Shown piece after piece: positions 25,458 to 37,342 of a stretch of 64,000 bases of DNA. Within the stretch, counting starts at the first letter, position 1. Every line of letters begins with the position of its first letter. Position numbers and translations under genes: made by a program. The notes beneath the pieces are model-generated. The model was not told the DNA's origin. It saw only the letters and a program-made list of their open reading frames with translations, and did not search any database. The DNA is from Yoonia sp. SS1-5 (lineage in GTDB: Bacteria > Pseudomonadota > Alphaproteobacteria > Rhodobacterales > Rhodobacteraceae), in NCBI RefSeq assembly GCF_038443705.2, contig NZ_CP151764.2, positions 186,001-250,000 on the forward strand. The letters run 5' to 3'.

Positions 25458-26744
25458 TCACGCGCTCATGGGCAGCGGGTCCATCCAACCTGCAAATTTG
25501 TGATCCTTGATGGTTGCGATCGGTCCAAACTGGAGCATGACCGCCTCACTCTGTGTCGGCCTGAAGAGCACAAAATCATCTGGCTTGAGGGTCATGTCTG
25601 AGGGGCCCACAAGAAGTTCCTGGTTCGAAGATCGACCAATCAAGGAGGCGTGTTTCAAACCGGCGGGGTCCACAGGGACCGCCTTCCAGTATCCGCCGTG
25701 AATAAAGACCGACTTGCGCTTTTGGCGTGCGAACAAGTTCCGTATTGGATCAAGCCATTCGAGCACCGGCATTTGCACACCGTCCAGCACCTTGAGCGCT
25801 GGTGTAGCGATAAAGGCAGCCGGCGCAAAATGACTGAGGTGGGGCAGATCAAAATCCGTCGGCTTCACCAATACGGAGCCCGCAGAGATATCATTTACGA
25901 TGTCTGCGTCCTTGTAGAAGGGCAGGGTGGGGCTGCCTGCCCCATTCCTGATGATCCGTTCAGATACGTCATTGCCCAAAACAGCGCGAATGATATCAAG
26001 CGCAGCTTCAAACCGCTTTTTGGTCTTGGCTTCCGCGCTGCGCTGAAGGCCAAAAGCCGTTGGGGCCTTGCCGACATGGGCATCATACCCCATCACGCCA
26101 GTCAGGTTGAGCTGCGGACAGTCCGCAATTTGGTCGAGCGCCGCAACAAGAGCGTCCTTGCGGGCAAAACCACCGCGATGCAATCCGATGTCAAGTTCAA
26201 GGCAGATGTTCAGAACGGTCTTTGTGTCTTGCGCGAGTTGACCGTATTGCGCGAGGCGTTCGGGCGTATCGATCAGCCAATGCACCTGGGCGGCGTCTCC
26301 ACCCTGGGTGAGGAAGGCCTTCGCTGCGGCAACAGGAAAGGGCTTGCCCAAAAGATGGTCGAGTTGAGGCATTGTCGATGCCAGCGTTTGCAGCATTGGC
26401 AGGTTGAACGTCATGACGCGTTTCGTGTTTGCGCGTTCTAATGCGCGCTGGATGAGATCGGGTATCGGAAGGGATTTCACCACAAGGCGAAATGCCATGT
26501 CCGCCGGAAGCATCGACAGAAGGCGATCAAGGTTGCGATCAAACAGATCAAGATCAACAACTATTGTGGGTTGGGTAACACCCTCGGACTTCAAGGCCTG
26601 GCGCACCATTTCGAAATAAGGGTGCCGTCCTGGACGGTTCTCGCATTCATTTTGCATTTCGACTTCAAAGTGGGCATCAATTCGACTGCTTTTCGTCGTG
26701 TCGGCATTGCCGCGCTTGAGTGGTTTTGGTTTGGTTTCGATCAT
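25458..26744 (-). CDS. D-threonine aldolase/D-serine dehydratase-like PLP protein (alanine racemase N-terminal fold)
   Basis: About 428 residues from ATG 26744, which overlaps the upstream stop (ATGA); an ATG two codons earlier is equally possible. Fold-type III PLP enzyme: the PLP-binding lysine is expected in FRLVVKSLPIPDLI, and the TIM-barrel segments CLELDIGLHRGGF and RIIRNGAGSPTLPF follow. The C-terminal domain carries IHGGYWKA, typical of DSD1/D-threonine aldolase relatives. Such enzymes act on beta-hydroxy D-amino acids, which fits poorly with the lipid-type genes around it, so either the substrate contains an amino acid moiety or the enzyme has a different role here. Confidence 0.8.
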   Translation of the reverse strand: MIETKPKPLKRGNADTTKSSRIDAHFEVEMQNECENRPGRHPYFEMVRQALKSEGVTQPTIVVDLDLFDRNLDRLLSMLPADMAFRLVVKSLPIPDLIQRALERANTKRVMTFNLPMLQTLASTMPQLDHLLGKPFPVAAAKAFLTQGGDAAQVHWLIDTPERLAQYGQLAQDTKTVLNICLELDIGLHRGGFARKDALVAALDQIADCPQLNLTGVMGYDAHVGKAPTAFGLQRSAEAKTKKRFEAALDIIRAVLGNDVSERIIRNGAGSPTLPFYKDADIVNDISAGSVLVKPTDFDLPHLSHFAPAAFIATPALKVLDGVQMPVLEWLDPIRNLFARQKRKSVFIHGGYWKAVPVDPAGLKHASLIGRSSNQELLVGPSDMTLKPDDFVLFRPTQSEAVMLQFGPIATIKDHKFAGWMDPLPMSA

Positions 26745-27820
26745 TGGCATGCCACATGCTCGCCGCTGAGCGATGCCTTGATCAGCGTCATTGTTTCGTC
26801 CCAAGCGCGCGTGGCAGCCGGGACAAATGGGACTAAGTTCACCATCGGATGGACGAGATCGTCGAAAACCCTCACATGGGTCGTAACGCCTGCGTCCTGC
26901 AGCTTTTGGGCATAGGCAAGTCCTTCGTCTCTAAGAGGATCAAACCCTGCGATCAGGACCACCGCCGGGCACAACCCTTCGGTGGTACCCAAAAGAGGCG
27001 AAGCTTTGGGGTTTTCGGCGTCTTGGGCTGATTTGACGTAGTTGTCGATGTACCAGTCCATCGTCGGTTTTTCGAGAAAATAGCCGACATCAAAGAGCTC
27101 GTAGGAACGCGTATCGGTCCGCATTTCCATCCAGGGAACCCAAAGCACCTGCAAGGCTGGCGGAATAGGTGCATCGCGCCGTTGTTGCGCAAGAACCGCT
27201 GTAACATTTGCACCGGCGCTGTCGCCCCCGATGATGATACGCCGTGGATCGATGCCAAAGGTCTGTGCGTGGTCCGCAATATGGTCATAGGCGGCCAGAC
27301 AGTCTTCGATACCGACAGGGAACGGGTTTTCCGGGGCAAGGCGGTAATCAATGGCAAACACCGTGCAACAAAGCTCCTTCGCAAGCCTGTGAGCGACGGG
27401 GCGGTGCGACATCAAGGACCCGCCCGAATGGCCGCCACCATGAAAGAAAAGGAAAGCAGGCGCAGGACTTGTTTGACCAACGCGCTGATGAACCTCGCAG
27501 TTGATCGCCCCATGTGGGCCATCGATTTGAATGGTCCGGATGCCAATTGACGGGTCAAGCGGTTTTGAAAGCCAGGTTGCCTGAATATCGAAGGTGCGGC
27601 GAAGGGTATGAAGTTCGGGCACTTTACCAGGTGGGTCAGCAAACCATCTCAGCGTCAGCTGAATAAGCGGATCGAGTTTTTGGCCGTCGATGGAAATCGC
27701 AGGCCCGGCCAATCGCTTTATGAGCGGTTCGGGCAGACGGCAGACACAACGCGCACCAAACCCCATCAATTGATCAAGAACCGTTGCTCGGTTTGGGTTG
27801 CTAAATTTGTGATCGACCAT
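26741..27820 (-). CDS. Alpha/beta hydrolase of the hormone-sensitive lipase family
   Basis: 359 residues. The HSL-family oxyanion motif HGGG is at 127-130, and the nucleophile elbow GDSAG at 199-203 holds Ser201. Late residues GFDPLRDEGLAYAQKL and HVRVFDDLVHPMVNL should supply the Asp and His of the triad. No signal peptide, so it acts in the cytoplasm on short or medium esters. Second gene of the leftward operon headed by the aldehyde dehydrogenase, ending in a 4-base overlap with the next gene. Confidence 0.9.
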   Translation of the reverse strand: MVDHKFSNPNRATVLDQLMGFGARCVCRLPEPLIKRLAGPAISIDGQKLDPLIQLTLRWFADPPGKVPELHTLRRTFDIQATWLSKPLDPSIGIRTIQIDGPHGAINCEVHQRVGQTSPAPAFLFFHGGGHSGGSLMSHRPVAHRLAKELCCTVFAIDYRLAPENPFPVGIEDCLAAYDHIADHAQTFGIDPRRIIIGGDSAGANVTAVLAQQRRDAPIPPALQVLWVPWMEMRTDTRSYELFDVGYFLEKPTMDWYIDNYVKSAQDAENPKASPLLGTTEGLCPAVVLIAGFDPLRDEGLAYAQKLQDAGVTTHVRVFDDLVHPMVNLVPFVPAATRAWDETMTLIKASLSGEHVACQ

Positions 27821-27903
27821 GACGCTCGTCCTTGTTCCGAGGGTAGCTGAAGGACCGACATCCTGCTTAGGCGCCCGCCGCCCAAGCCGTTCTCGGTAAT
27901 GGG

Positions 27904-29340
27904 TTACTTCTTGATCTTGCTATTGACGAAAGCGCGAAACAGTTTTCCGTATGGTGGCCGCACCATCTTGAGGACATCGAAAGGTGATTGTTGAAAGACA
28001 CCCTTCTGATGGCTGAATGTTTTGAAACCATCCTTACCATGATAATGACCCATCCCGGACGAACCGACCCCGCCAAATGGAAGGTCATCCTGAGCGATAT
28101 GCATGATCGTGTCGTTGATCGTCACGCCGCCCGATGTCGTCTGCGCGAGTACCTTCTTCCGCTCGGCCCGGTTCTTGCCGAAGAAATATAGCGCAAGCGG
28201 CCGATCACGTTCGTTCACGTAGGCAAGTGCGCCATCTAGGGTGTCGTAATTCACGATCGGAAGCAACGGTCCGAAGATCTCTGACTGCATGACCTCCATA
28301 TCACTCGTCGCGCCCAAGATGAGCGTCGGGGCAATCATATGTTGATGCGTTGTCCCACCACCCGATGCGGTTCCAAGAGGCAAAACCTCTGCGCCTTTTT
28401 TGTCAGCGTCGCCCATCATGGCAATGATGCGTTTGTGATGGCGTTCACCCAAAAGCGCGGTGTAGTGCCCTGATTTACCAAGGCCCTCTGGGAACATGTC
28501 CCGGGTCGCATTGGCAGCGGCGTCGGCGAATTCATCCTCTTTGCCCTTGGGCAAAAGAACATAGTCCGGGGCAATGCAAATCTGGCCAGCATTAAAAATC
28601 TTACCATGAAGTATCCGCGTCGCAGCAGTCTTGATGTCGGCGTCAGGTGCCACAACCACTGGCGACTTCCCCCCTAACTCCAGCGTCACTGGTACGAGAT
28701 TGTCGGCGGCTGCGCGCATCACATGCCGCCCGACAGCAGTCGAGCCGGTGAAGATGATATGATCGAACGGTAAGCCGGAGAATGCTGCGCCAACGTCGGC
28801 TTCGCCTGTGATGATGGCAAATTCGTCCGGCTTAAATGCCTTAGCGACTGCGTCCTGCATCAAGTCAGAGGTGCGGGGGGTAAACTCGGACGGCTTGGCA
28901 AGGGCGCGATTGCCGGCCGCAAAGACACCGGCAAGGGGCGAAAACACCATCGAGATCGGAAAATTCCACGGGGCCATGATGCCAACAACGCCTTTGGGCT
29001 GGTACTGGACAAAGGACCGCGCTCCCGTGAGGTTCAAGGGAAACTCAGTATGGCGGCGTTCGGGCCGCATCCAGGACTTAACGTGCTTGCGTGCGTGCCG
29101 TAGGGCATTCACCGAGGCCCCAATGTCCGCGAAAGCCGACAGGTCGGCGGAACGGTAGCCGAAATCTCGGCTAATAGCCTCCTCAAAGGCGGCACGCTTA
29201 TCGACGAGGAGCGACACTGCACGGCTTAGACGATCAATTCGTTCCTCCGCAGAAACGTCCGGGCGCGCCAAAAAGGCCGCCCGTTGACCGGTGAGAAGAC
29301 GATCCATTTCAGAACCTTGCGCGGTTTGTGAGTCGAGCAT
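27904..29340 (-). CDS. Aldehyde dehydrogenase, coniferyl aldehyde dehydrogenase-like
   Basis: 478 residues from ATG 29340, eight bases after a perfect GGAGGT; the upstream TTG would place the ribosome site inside the gene. NAD(P)+-dependent oxidation of an aldehyde to an acid. The family marks are APWNFPISMVFSPLAG, general base Glu in VTLELGGKSPVVV, catalytic Cys in NAGQICIAPDYVLLP, and the C-terminal DDLPFGGVGSSGMGHYHGKDGFKTFSH. Overall form is close to coniferyl aldehyde dehydrogenases (short ALDH group), which take aromatic or long-chain aldehydes. First gene of an operon with the hydrolase, PLP protein and FadD, controlled from operator site 2. Confidence 0.88.
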   Translation of the reverse strand: MLDSQTAQGSEMDRLLTGQRAAFLARPDVSAEERIDRLSRAVSLLVDKRAAFEEAISRDFGYRSADLSAFADIGASVNALRHARKHVKSWMRPERRHTEFPLNLTGARSFVQYQPKGVVGIMAPWNFPISMVFSPLAGVFAAGNRALAKPSEFTPRTSDLMQDAVAKAFKPDEFAIITGEADVGAAFSGLPFDHIIFTGSTAVGRHVMRAAADNLVPVTLELGGKSPVVVAPDADIKTAATRILHGKIFNAGQICIAPDYVLLPKGKEDEFADAAANATRDMFPEGLGKSGHYTALLGERHHKRIIAMMGDADKKGAEVLPLGTASGGGTTHQHMIAPTLILGATSDMEVMQSEIFGPLLPIVNYDTLDGALAYVNERDRPLALYFFGKNRAERKKVLAQTTSGGVTINDTIMHIAQDDLPFGGVGSSGMGHYHGKDGFKTFSHQKGVFQQSPFDVLKMVRPPYGKLFRAFVNSKIKK

Positions 29341-29360
29341 CTTTGCCACCTCCAATTTAG

Positions 29361-29376
29361 GATAGTAAATACTATC
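29361..29376. promoter_or_regulatory. Palindromic operator (site 2), upstream of the aldehyde dehydrogenase operon
   Basis: GATAGTAAATACTATC, a perfect dyad 20 bases before the ATG at 29340 and just downstream of a TTGACC on the complement strand. Exactly the complement of site 1 at 19916-19931. Confidence 0.75.
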
Positions 29377-29421
29377 AAAATAGATCGGTCAAGCAAAATG
29401 GCGCATCAGTCGTGCTTCGTC

Positions 29422-30033
29422 CTATTTTTCAAGGTGAAACAGAAAGATATCAGCGGTATCAGCGATCAATACGTTAGCATCGAGGTCAGGGTTCTCAGCG
29501 ATCATCTCGATCAAGCCATTCCCAATCTCAACCAGAAGCCTTGCGCGCAAATGGGCCGCGCGCTCGCCAAGGCGCTCGGATAGCTCGGGCAGAATAGCCA
29601 GGATCGACTGCGTCGCATCGTTATGTGACGATAGACGAATTTCAGCCAATTGTGGCGTGGCATAAAGTGTCTTGAGAATGCCGACGCCGCCGGGATGCTC
29701 CTGCGTGACCACTACCTGTTGGCGCAAGACGTCGATCATCAATTCACGGGAAATGCCCTCTTCCCTCACTTTGGAGCCAATCCGAACAAGTTCTGAATTC
29801 TGCAACTTCATGAGTCTGAGAGCCAGCTCGGACAAAATCGCGTATTTATTCGGAAAATAACGATAGAGTGCTGGCGGTGTCATACCAGCTGCGGCGCAAA
29901 TCTTGTTGGTTGTCAGCTTTTCAAAACCTTCATCCTCCAAGAGTTCCGCAGCGGTTCTGAGGATCAGGTCAAAGGTTTTGTTCGCTCGCTTCTGAGAGGG
30001 TTCTTTTTTGGTTTTCAGGTCTTCTTCTTGCAT
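29422..30033 (-). CDS. TetR-family transcriptional regulator, probable regulon repressor
   Basis: 203 residues. The N-terminal TetR helix-turn-helix is clear (TFDLILRTAAELLEDEGFEKLTTNKICAAAGMTPPALYRYFPNKYAILSELA), followed by an all-helical ligand domain. The gene lies between the operons carrying operator sites 2 and 3 and is divergent from the enoyl-CoA hydratase gene, the usual place for a local repressor. Inference: it binds GATAGTAwwTACTATC and is released by a pathway intermediate, perhaps an acyl-CoA. Site 3 lies 74 bases upstream of its own start, so it may also control itself. Confidence 0.88.
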   Translation of the reverse strand: MQEEDLKTKKEPSQKRANKTFDLILRTAAELLEDEGFEKLTTNKICAAAGMTPPALYRYFPNKYAILSELALRLMKLQNSELVRIGSKVREEGISRELMIDVLRQQVVVTQEHPGGVGILKTLYATPQLAEIRLSSHNDATQSILAILPELSERLGERAAHLRARLLVEIGNGLIEMIAENPDLDANVLIADTADIFLFHLEK

Positions 30034-30084
30034 TGCTCGTGATCCTGTGACGTTAGGTCAGACCAGTTTGGTCGCCGGTCTCAT

Positions 30085-30122
30085 TTGACAGACGGCATTT
30101 CATAAGAATAGTATATACTATC
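30085..30122 (+). promoter_or_regulatory. Promoter with palindromic operator (site 3), upstream of enoyl-CoA hydratase
   Basis: TTGACA followed 18 bases later by TAGTAT, which lies within the dyad AATAGTATATACTATC (30107-30122). The dyad differs from sites 1 and 2 at its first base and the central bases. It ends 19 bases before the ATG at 30142, the same spacing and -10 overlap as site 1. Confidence 0.7.
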
Positions 30123-30141
30123 TTTTTGGGAGGCGCCATCC

Positions 30142-33044
<2,903 letters not shown>

Positions 33045-33069
33045 ACCAAGAAATACCTCCCTGAACTGA

Positions 33070-33096
33070 CCCGGCTGTCCCGCCGGGCCTTTTTTT
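33070..33096 (+). terminator. Rho-independent terminator
   Basis: Stem CCCGGC (33070-33075) and GCCGGG (33082-33087) with loop TGTCCC, then CC and a run of seven T. It ends the hydratase-reductase operon. Confidence 0.85.
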
Positions 33097-33097
33097 G

Positions 33098-34210
33098 TTA
33101 TACTTGAGGATATCTGGCAGGTGAAATTTCGGGGGGTGCAAGGGTCATTTTCTGGCGATATTGCACAGGGGTCATACCTGTCCATCGCCGAAATGACCTA
33201 TGGAAAGAGCTTACTTCGCTGAAGCCGCACTTTTCTGCAATCTCCATGAGATCCAATCGCGCCTCTTGAAGCAATACACAGGCGCTTTGTGTTCGCAGTT
33301 CATCTTTGATTTGTTGAACAGATGTGCCTTGACTGCTGAGGCGACGATGCAGAGTCGATACAGATGTGTTAAGTTCTGTGGAAATTGCAGTTGTTGTCAG
33401 TGGCGAACTTCCTGCGTGCCGAGCCAGAATATGGCGGACAGCGGCAGCAGTGTCACCGGGCTCTAATTGCAAACGCAGCAGGCTCAGCGGGTAGTTGGCA
33501 ATCAGGTCCGTGATTGTGTTTTCGGCTTGAGACGACACGCGTTCCAGATCTTTTACACGATATGTGACTGCAGCGCACTTGGACTCAAACACAATATGTT
33601 CAGCCGTCACCAAAGGAGAAATAACCGCATGCACGTCGCGCAATCCGACAAGCTCGAGCCGGACAATGGGCAGTTCGGTGTTTGCCAGCCATGATGCGAA
33701 CCGACACCAGATCAACATTCCAAAATTTGCAAGATATCCAACATCATCACACGTGTTCGGGTCCGGCGGAAGTTGAAAACGGATAAGCCGATCTCCCTCA
33801 TGCACCACCGGTGATCTCTCAATACCCTTTATGATACTGAGAAAACGGATCGCGCGGGTCAGCCCTTGACGGACCGATCCACCTGACAGCGCACATTGGC
33901 ACAACACTCGAAAAGACCCGTTGGGAACATTTCTCGTTCCCGGCAATCCGAAGAACTCGTCCTGAAAATATGCGATGGCAGCGCGATAGTGAGATCCAAA
34001 TTCACGCTTACATGGTGGGTAAGATGATGAGCGCTCCGGCCTTACCGCGCCTCGTGCAAGTGCCCCAAAAACAGAGGAAGGAGACGCTTGTCTATCGCGG
34101 ACAGCGATTTCTAAAGTGTCGAAAAACCACCGCGTGGTGGGATCCGTTTTCCTAGTTGATCCGACATTTGGTTGCGACAAACGGCTCCTCCTCTGTGTCG
34201 CAGATGGCAT
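33098..34210 (-). CDS. AraC-family transcriptional regulator
   Basis: About 370 residues from ATG 34210; an in-frame GTG at 34237 is an alternative. The C-terminal AraC/XylS double helix-turn-helix is plain (ISTELNTSVSTLHRRLSSQGTSVQQIKDELR and LDLMEIAEKCGFSEVSSFHRSFRRWTGMTPVQYRQK). The N-terminal ~230 residues match the ligand-binding domain of the OruR/ArgR-like AraC group (PF12625 type). Divergent from the porin gene, 113 bases apart, so it may control that gene and respond to a pathway substrate. Confidence 0.88.
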   Translation of the reverse strand: MPSATQRRSRLSQPNVGSTRKTDPTTRWFFDTLEIAVRDRQASPSSVFGALARGAVRPERSSSYPPCKREFGSHYRAAIAYFQDEFFGLPGTRNVPNGSFRVLCQCALSGGSVRQGLTRAIRFLSIIKGIERSPVVHEGDRLIRFQLPPDPNTCDDVGYLANFGMLIWCRFASWLANTELPIVRLELVGLRDVHAVISPLVTAEHIVFESKCAAVTYRVKDLERVSSQAENTITDLIANYPLSLLRLQLEPGDTAAAVRHILARHAGSSPLTTTAISTELNTSVSTLHRRLSSQGTSVQQIKDELRTQSACVLLQEARLDLMEIAEKCGFSEVSSFHRSFRRWTGMTPVQYRQKMTLAPPEISPARYPQV

Positions 34211-34253
34211 CTCATGGTTAACAAGGCAGTCTGACACTACAGGTTCATAAAAC

Positions 34254-34269
34254 GATAGTAAATGTTATT
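34254..34269. promoter_or_regulatory. Degenerate copy of the regulon operator (site 4), upstream of the porin gene
   Basis: GATAGTAAATGTTATT matches the 16-base dyad of site 2 at 13 positions: the left half is perfect and the right half degenerate. It lies 54 bases before the FadL-like porin ATG. Confidence 0.4.
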
Positions 34270-34323
34270 GAAAACGATGTCTATAGCGATCACGCTCCTG
34301 CGATAGTCCAGGGGAGGGAAGTT

Positions 34324-35379
34324 ATGAGACGGATCGCACAGACCGCATTTTTCATGGCAACGATTACGTTTGGCGGAAACGCTTTTGCGGCAGGTTTCGA
34401 GTTGGGAGAGCGCACGCTTGACCCGTTGTTTGAGGAGGGTGGTTATGCCGAAATTTCCACCTTTTCGGTGGATGTGTCGGTGTCAGGAACGGCTGCGGGA
34501 TTTCCAACTGGAGATGTGGGTGACGATTTCTTCACAGGTAGTCTCGCTCTCAAAAATGATCTATCAAGTGAGTTGTCGTATGCGCTGATCATCGACCAAC
34601 CTTTTGCCCGCGACCTGACATATGGGGTGGGACCTTTTGCGGGCACGGAAGCCCATTTGTCGAGTTTGGCCGTAACAGGTTATCTGCGCTACAAGTTCGA
34701 AAACCGTGTCAGCGTTCATGCCGGCCTCCGCGCACAATGGCTCGACGGGGTCTTGTCGGACCCGACTACACGCATCCGGTTTTCAGATGATTGGGGATTT
34801 GGATATTCGCTGGGTGTTGCTTACGAGATTCCTGAGATCGCTTTAAGAGCCTCTCTCACATATGATTCCGCAATCAAAACTGAACACAACACGCGCTTCA
34901 ACGGTGCCAGCGTTCCGGGGCTGACAAACACTTCGATTGAGACCCCACAATCGGTCAACCTGAAGTTTCAAACTGGCGTGCGGGAAGATACTCTGGTCTT
35001 CGGTGGAATACGTTGGACCGATTGGGACCAGGTCACGCTCGATCCAGGAAACGGAGGTGGACCAGACCAATTTGGTTTCCGTGACGGCCTGACCTACACG
35101 ATTGGTGTTGCACATGTCTTGAATGATCGCTGGACAGGGTTTGCAGTTGCCGAATTCGAAAGAAAGACCAATCTTCCGGCATCCAGTCCGATTGACGTCG
35201 ACGACAACAGCCGTGCACTGACGCTCGGCGCCCAATATGTCGCTGGAAATGCGACGATCACAGGATCAATCACATACGTTGATCTTTATGATCGCAATGG
35301 GAGCATCGGTGGTGCGCCGGTGAGCTTCTCGGACAACAATGCAGTCGCACTTGGCCTCAAGGTCGGGTGGTCATTCTAG
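34324..35379 (+). CDS. OmpP1/FadL-family outer membrane transport protein
   Basis: 351 residues with a signal peptide ending at NAFA. Outer-membrane beta-barrel of the FadL/TodX group, which carries long-chain fatty acids or aromatic hydrocarbons. The start of the mature protein is AGFELGERTLDPLFEEGGYAEIS, and alternating strands lead to the C-terminal aromatic residue (LGLKVGWSF) needed for barrel assembly. Somewhat shorter than E. coli FadL (about 420 residues mature). Location beside the acyl-CoA genes suggests it is the uptake channel for their substrate. Not overlapped by other genes. Confidence 0.87.
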   Translation: MRRIAQTAFFMATITFGGNAFAAGFELGERTLDPLFEEGGYAEISTFSVDVSVSGTAAGFPTGDVGDDFFTGSLALKNDLSSELSYALIIDQPFARDLTYGVGPFAGTEAHLSSLAVTGYLRYKFENRVSVHAGLRAQWLDGVLSDPTTRIRFSDDWGFGYSLGVAYEIPEIALRASLTYDSAIKTEHNTRFNGASVPGLTNTSIETPQSVNLKFQTGVREDTLVFGGIRWTDWDQVTLDPGNGGGPDQFGFRDGLTYTIGVAHVLNDRWTGFAVAEFERKTNLPASSPIDVDDNSRALTLGAQYVAGNATITGSITYVDLYDRNGSIGGAPVSFSDNNAVALGLKVGWSF

Positions 35380-35423
35380 CCGTGCTTGGTTCGAAACAGC
35401 TGGCGATGTCACATCTAAGACCG

Positions 35424-36065
35424 TCAGCGTTTTCGGCCGAGTGGAAGAATAGTCGCCTCCCAAGCCGCGTAGAGCATTGTCTTGGCCTCTTCCATTGCGA
35501 AATCGCCCAGATCGTCCTCAAGGCTGACGGCAGTTGTGACAGCCGCGCCGCCGAAATTGATGAGGATCAAGAGCGCGACTTTCGCTTGCTCATGAACCTC
35601 TGGCCGGAACAAATGGCGTGATGCTTCGAAGATGAAGTCGCGATTGCGAACACTATCATTGTCATCGATGTCGCGGAGCTCTTTGTCAGCATGATATCCG
35701 GCCCAGATATCGCGTACGACAGGATCTTGTTTTTGAAGTCTATAATATTGATCGAGGAGTTCCGTGACCGTGCTGGCCAATTGAACCAAGGAACGTGGCT
35801 TGTCTGTCAGGATGTCTTCATTGCGGCGGGCGTTCTCTTGAAGAATTTGTTCCGCCAGGGCGGCTATGATGGCACGTTTGTTGGGGAAATACTGATAGAT
35901 TGAGGCCATCGAAATACCTGCGGTTTCTGCAATCTGGTTCATCTTTAATGCTGCGGCCCCACGATGTGCGATGAGTGCCCGCGCGGCTTCAAGAATTTGA
36001 GAAACACGCATTTGGCTGCGCGCTTGCACGGGGTTGCGGATGACTTCAATTTGACTGTCTGGCAT
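35424..36065 (-). CDS. TetR/AcrR-family regulator of the efflux operon
   Basis: 213 residues from ATG 36065 (MPDSQIEVIRNPVQARSQ); the longer in-frame start adds 32 residues across the intergenic region and is unlikely. The helix-turn-helix is QILEAARALIAHRGAAALKMNQIAETAGISMASIYQYFPNKRAII. It is divergent from the RND adaptor gene 200 bases away, the usual arrangement for a local efflux repressor. The ligand domain is not informative. Confidence 0.87.
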   Translation of the reverse strand: MPDSQIEVIRNPVQARSQMRVSQILEAARALIAHRGAAALKMNQIAETAGISMASIYQYFPNKRAIIAALAEQILQENARRNEDILTDKPRSLVQLASTVTELLDQYYRLQKQDPVVRDIWAGYHADKELRDIDDNDSVRNRDFIFEASRHLFRPEVHEQAKVALLILINFGGAAVTTAVSLEDDLGDFAMEEAKTMLYAAWEATILPLGRKR

Positions 36066-36264
36066 CTTTACACCCGATACATGACTAAATGTCAGATAAA
36101 CATATCCGATTTTTCTCAAAATATAGCGAAAAATGACTTGCCGCAAGCTGGAAATTCGCAAACTTGCTGAAAATACCTGACGTAAAATCAGTTTTCACTT
36201 GACGTTTTCAGCATGCGCACTCAAAAGCTGACACATCGTCACATTTTGAAAGTGGAGATCTGAA

Positions 36265-37332
36265 ATGCACACGAAGGCACTGAATAGCCTGGCGAAATCT
36301 ATCATCGGCTTGATGGTCTTGGCTTTGTACTTGAGCACCAACTCTACCGCCTTTGCCCAAGATCGCCCGGTTCTGGTAAAAACAGCAATTGTTGAACCAG
36401 CCCCGAACGGCACCGATCGTAGTTTCTTTGGGAAGGTTGCAGCTCGACAATCAGTGGATCTGGGTTTCCAGGTAGCAGGACGGATCATGACTTTCACCGC
36501 GCCTGAGGGGGAGTTGGTCCGCGAGGGCGAGGTTATCGCCGAACTGGACCAGACACCGTTTCAGATCAAAGCAGATCGCGCTCTTTTGGCCAAACAGCAG
36601 GCCGACCGAACGGTCGCACGGTACGAGAAGTTGGCGGGCGCGACAATCAGCGAAGCCCAAGTCCTTGATGCGCAAACCAATGCAAGAATTGCAGCCGTGG
36701 CATTGGAAAGTGCGGAATATGCACTGGGCCAATCAACGTTGTGCGCGCCATTTGATGCGTTAATCGCGACCTGCGCTGTTGGAAACTACTCAACTGTTGC
36801 GGCCGGTACACAAGTTGTGCGGCTTCTGGACCTTTCGGAATTGAGAGTTGAAATTCGCGTGCCCGAAACACTTGTACAAGTCCTCGGTGACGGTCCGGAT
36901 GTCGAGCTTTCGGCCAGGTTTCCGGGAAGTGAAGACAGCTATCCTTTGGCGTTCAAGGAAGCGAATGCCGAGACGTCCGAGGTGGGGCAGACCTTCCAGG
37001 TAACGCTTGCGATGCAGGCGCCCATCGACCGGCTCCTTTTGCCGGGAGCGTCCGTGACCGTTGATGCGCGCTTCAAAGATCTGTCCGCAGGGATTGCAAT
37101 TGCGCCATCTTCGATTGGCATGGATGCATCGGGGCAAACCTTTGTCATGCAATTGATAGCTGATGGGGATGAGGCGTTCGTCAAACGCGTTCCAGTGAGC
37201 CTGTCTGTTTCTCCATCCGGAGAGATTGAAGTTCTGTCCGGTGTCGGAGCGGGTGCGGAGATCGTCACCAGTGGCGTCAACGTGCTGACCGACGGGCAAG
37301 CTGTTCGGCGTTTTGTCCACGATTTTGATTGA
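36265..37332 (+). CDS. RND efflux membrane fusion (adaptor) protein
   Basis: 355 residues. A signal peptide (about residues 10-31, ending NSTAFA) places it in the periplasm. The AcrA/MexA-type order is visible: a lipoyl half-motif (GFQVAGRIMTFTAPEGELVREGEVIAELDQTPFQIKADRA), a short helical hairpin, the second lipoyl half (STLCAPFDALIATCAVGNYSTVAAGTQVVRLLDLSELRVEIRVPE) and beta-barrel/MP domains. It would couple the inner-membrane pump to an outer-membrane channel. The permease gene begins 10 bases later but is broken, so the pump is probably non-functional unless a partner exists elsewhere. Confidence 0.9.
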   Translation: MHTKALNSLAKSIIGLMVLALYLSTNSTAFAQDRPVLVKTAIVEPAPNGTDRSFFGKVAARQSVDLGFQVAGRIMTFTAPEGELVREGEVIAELDQTPFQIKADRALLAKQQADRTVARYEKLAGATISEAQVLDAQTNARIAAVALESAEYALGQSTLCAPFDALIATCAVGNYSTVAAGTQVVRLLDLSELRVEIRVPETLVQVLGDGPDVELSARFPGSEDSYPLAFKEANAETSEVGQTFQVTLAMQAPIDRLLLPGASVTVDARFKDLSAGIAIAPSSIGMDASGQTFVMQLIADGDEAFVKRVPVSLSVSPSGEIEVLSGVGAGAEIVTSGVNVLTDGQAVRRFVHDFD

Positions 37333-37342
37333 GGGTCTGACA

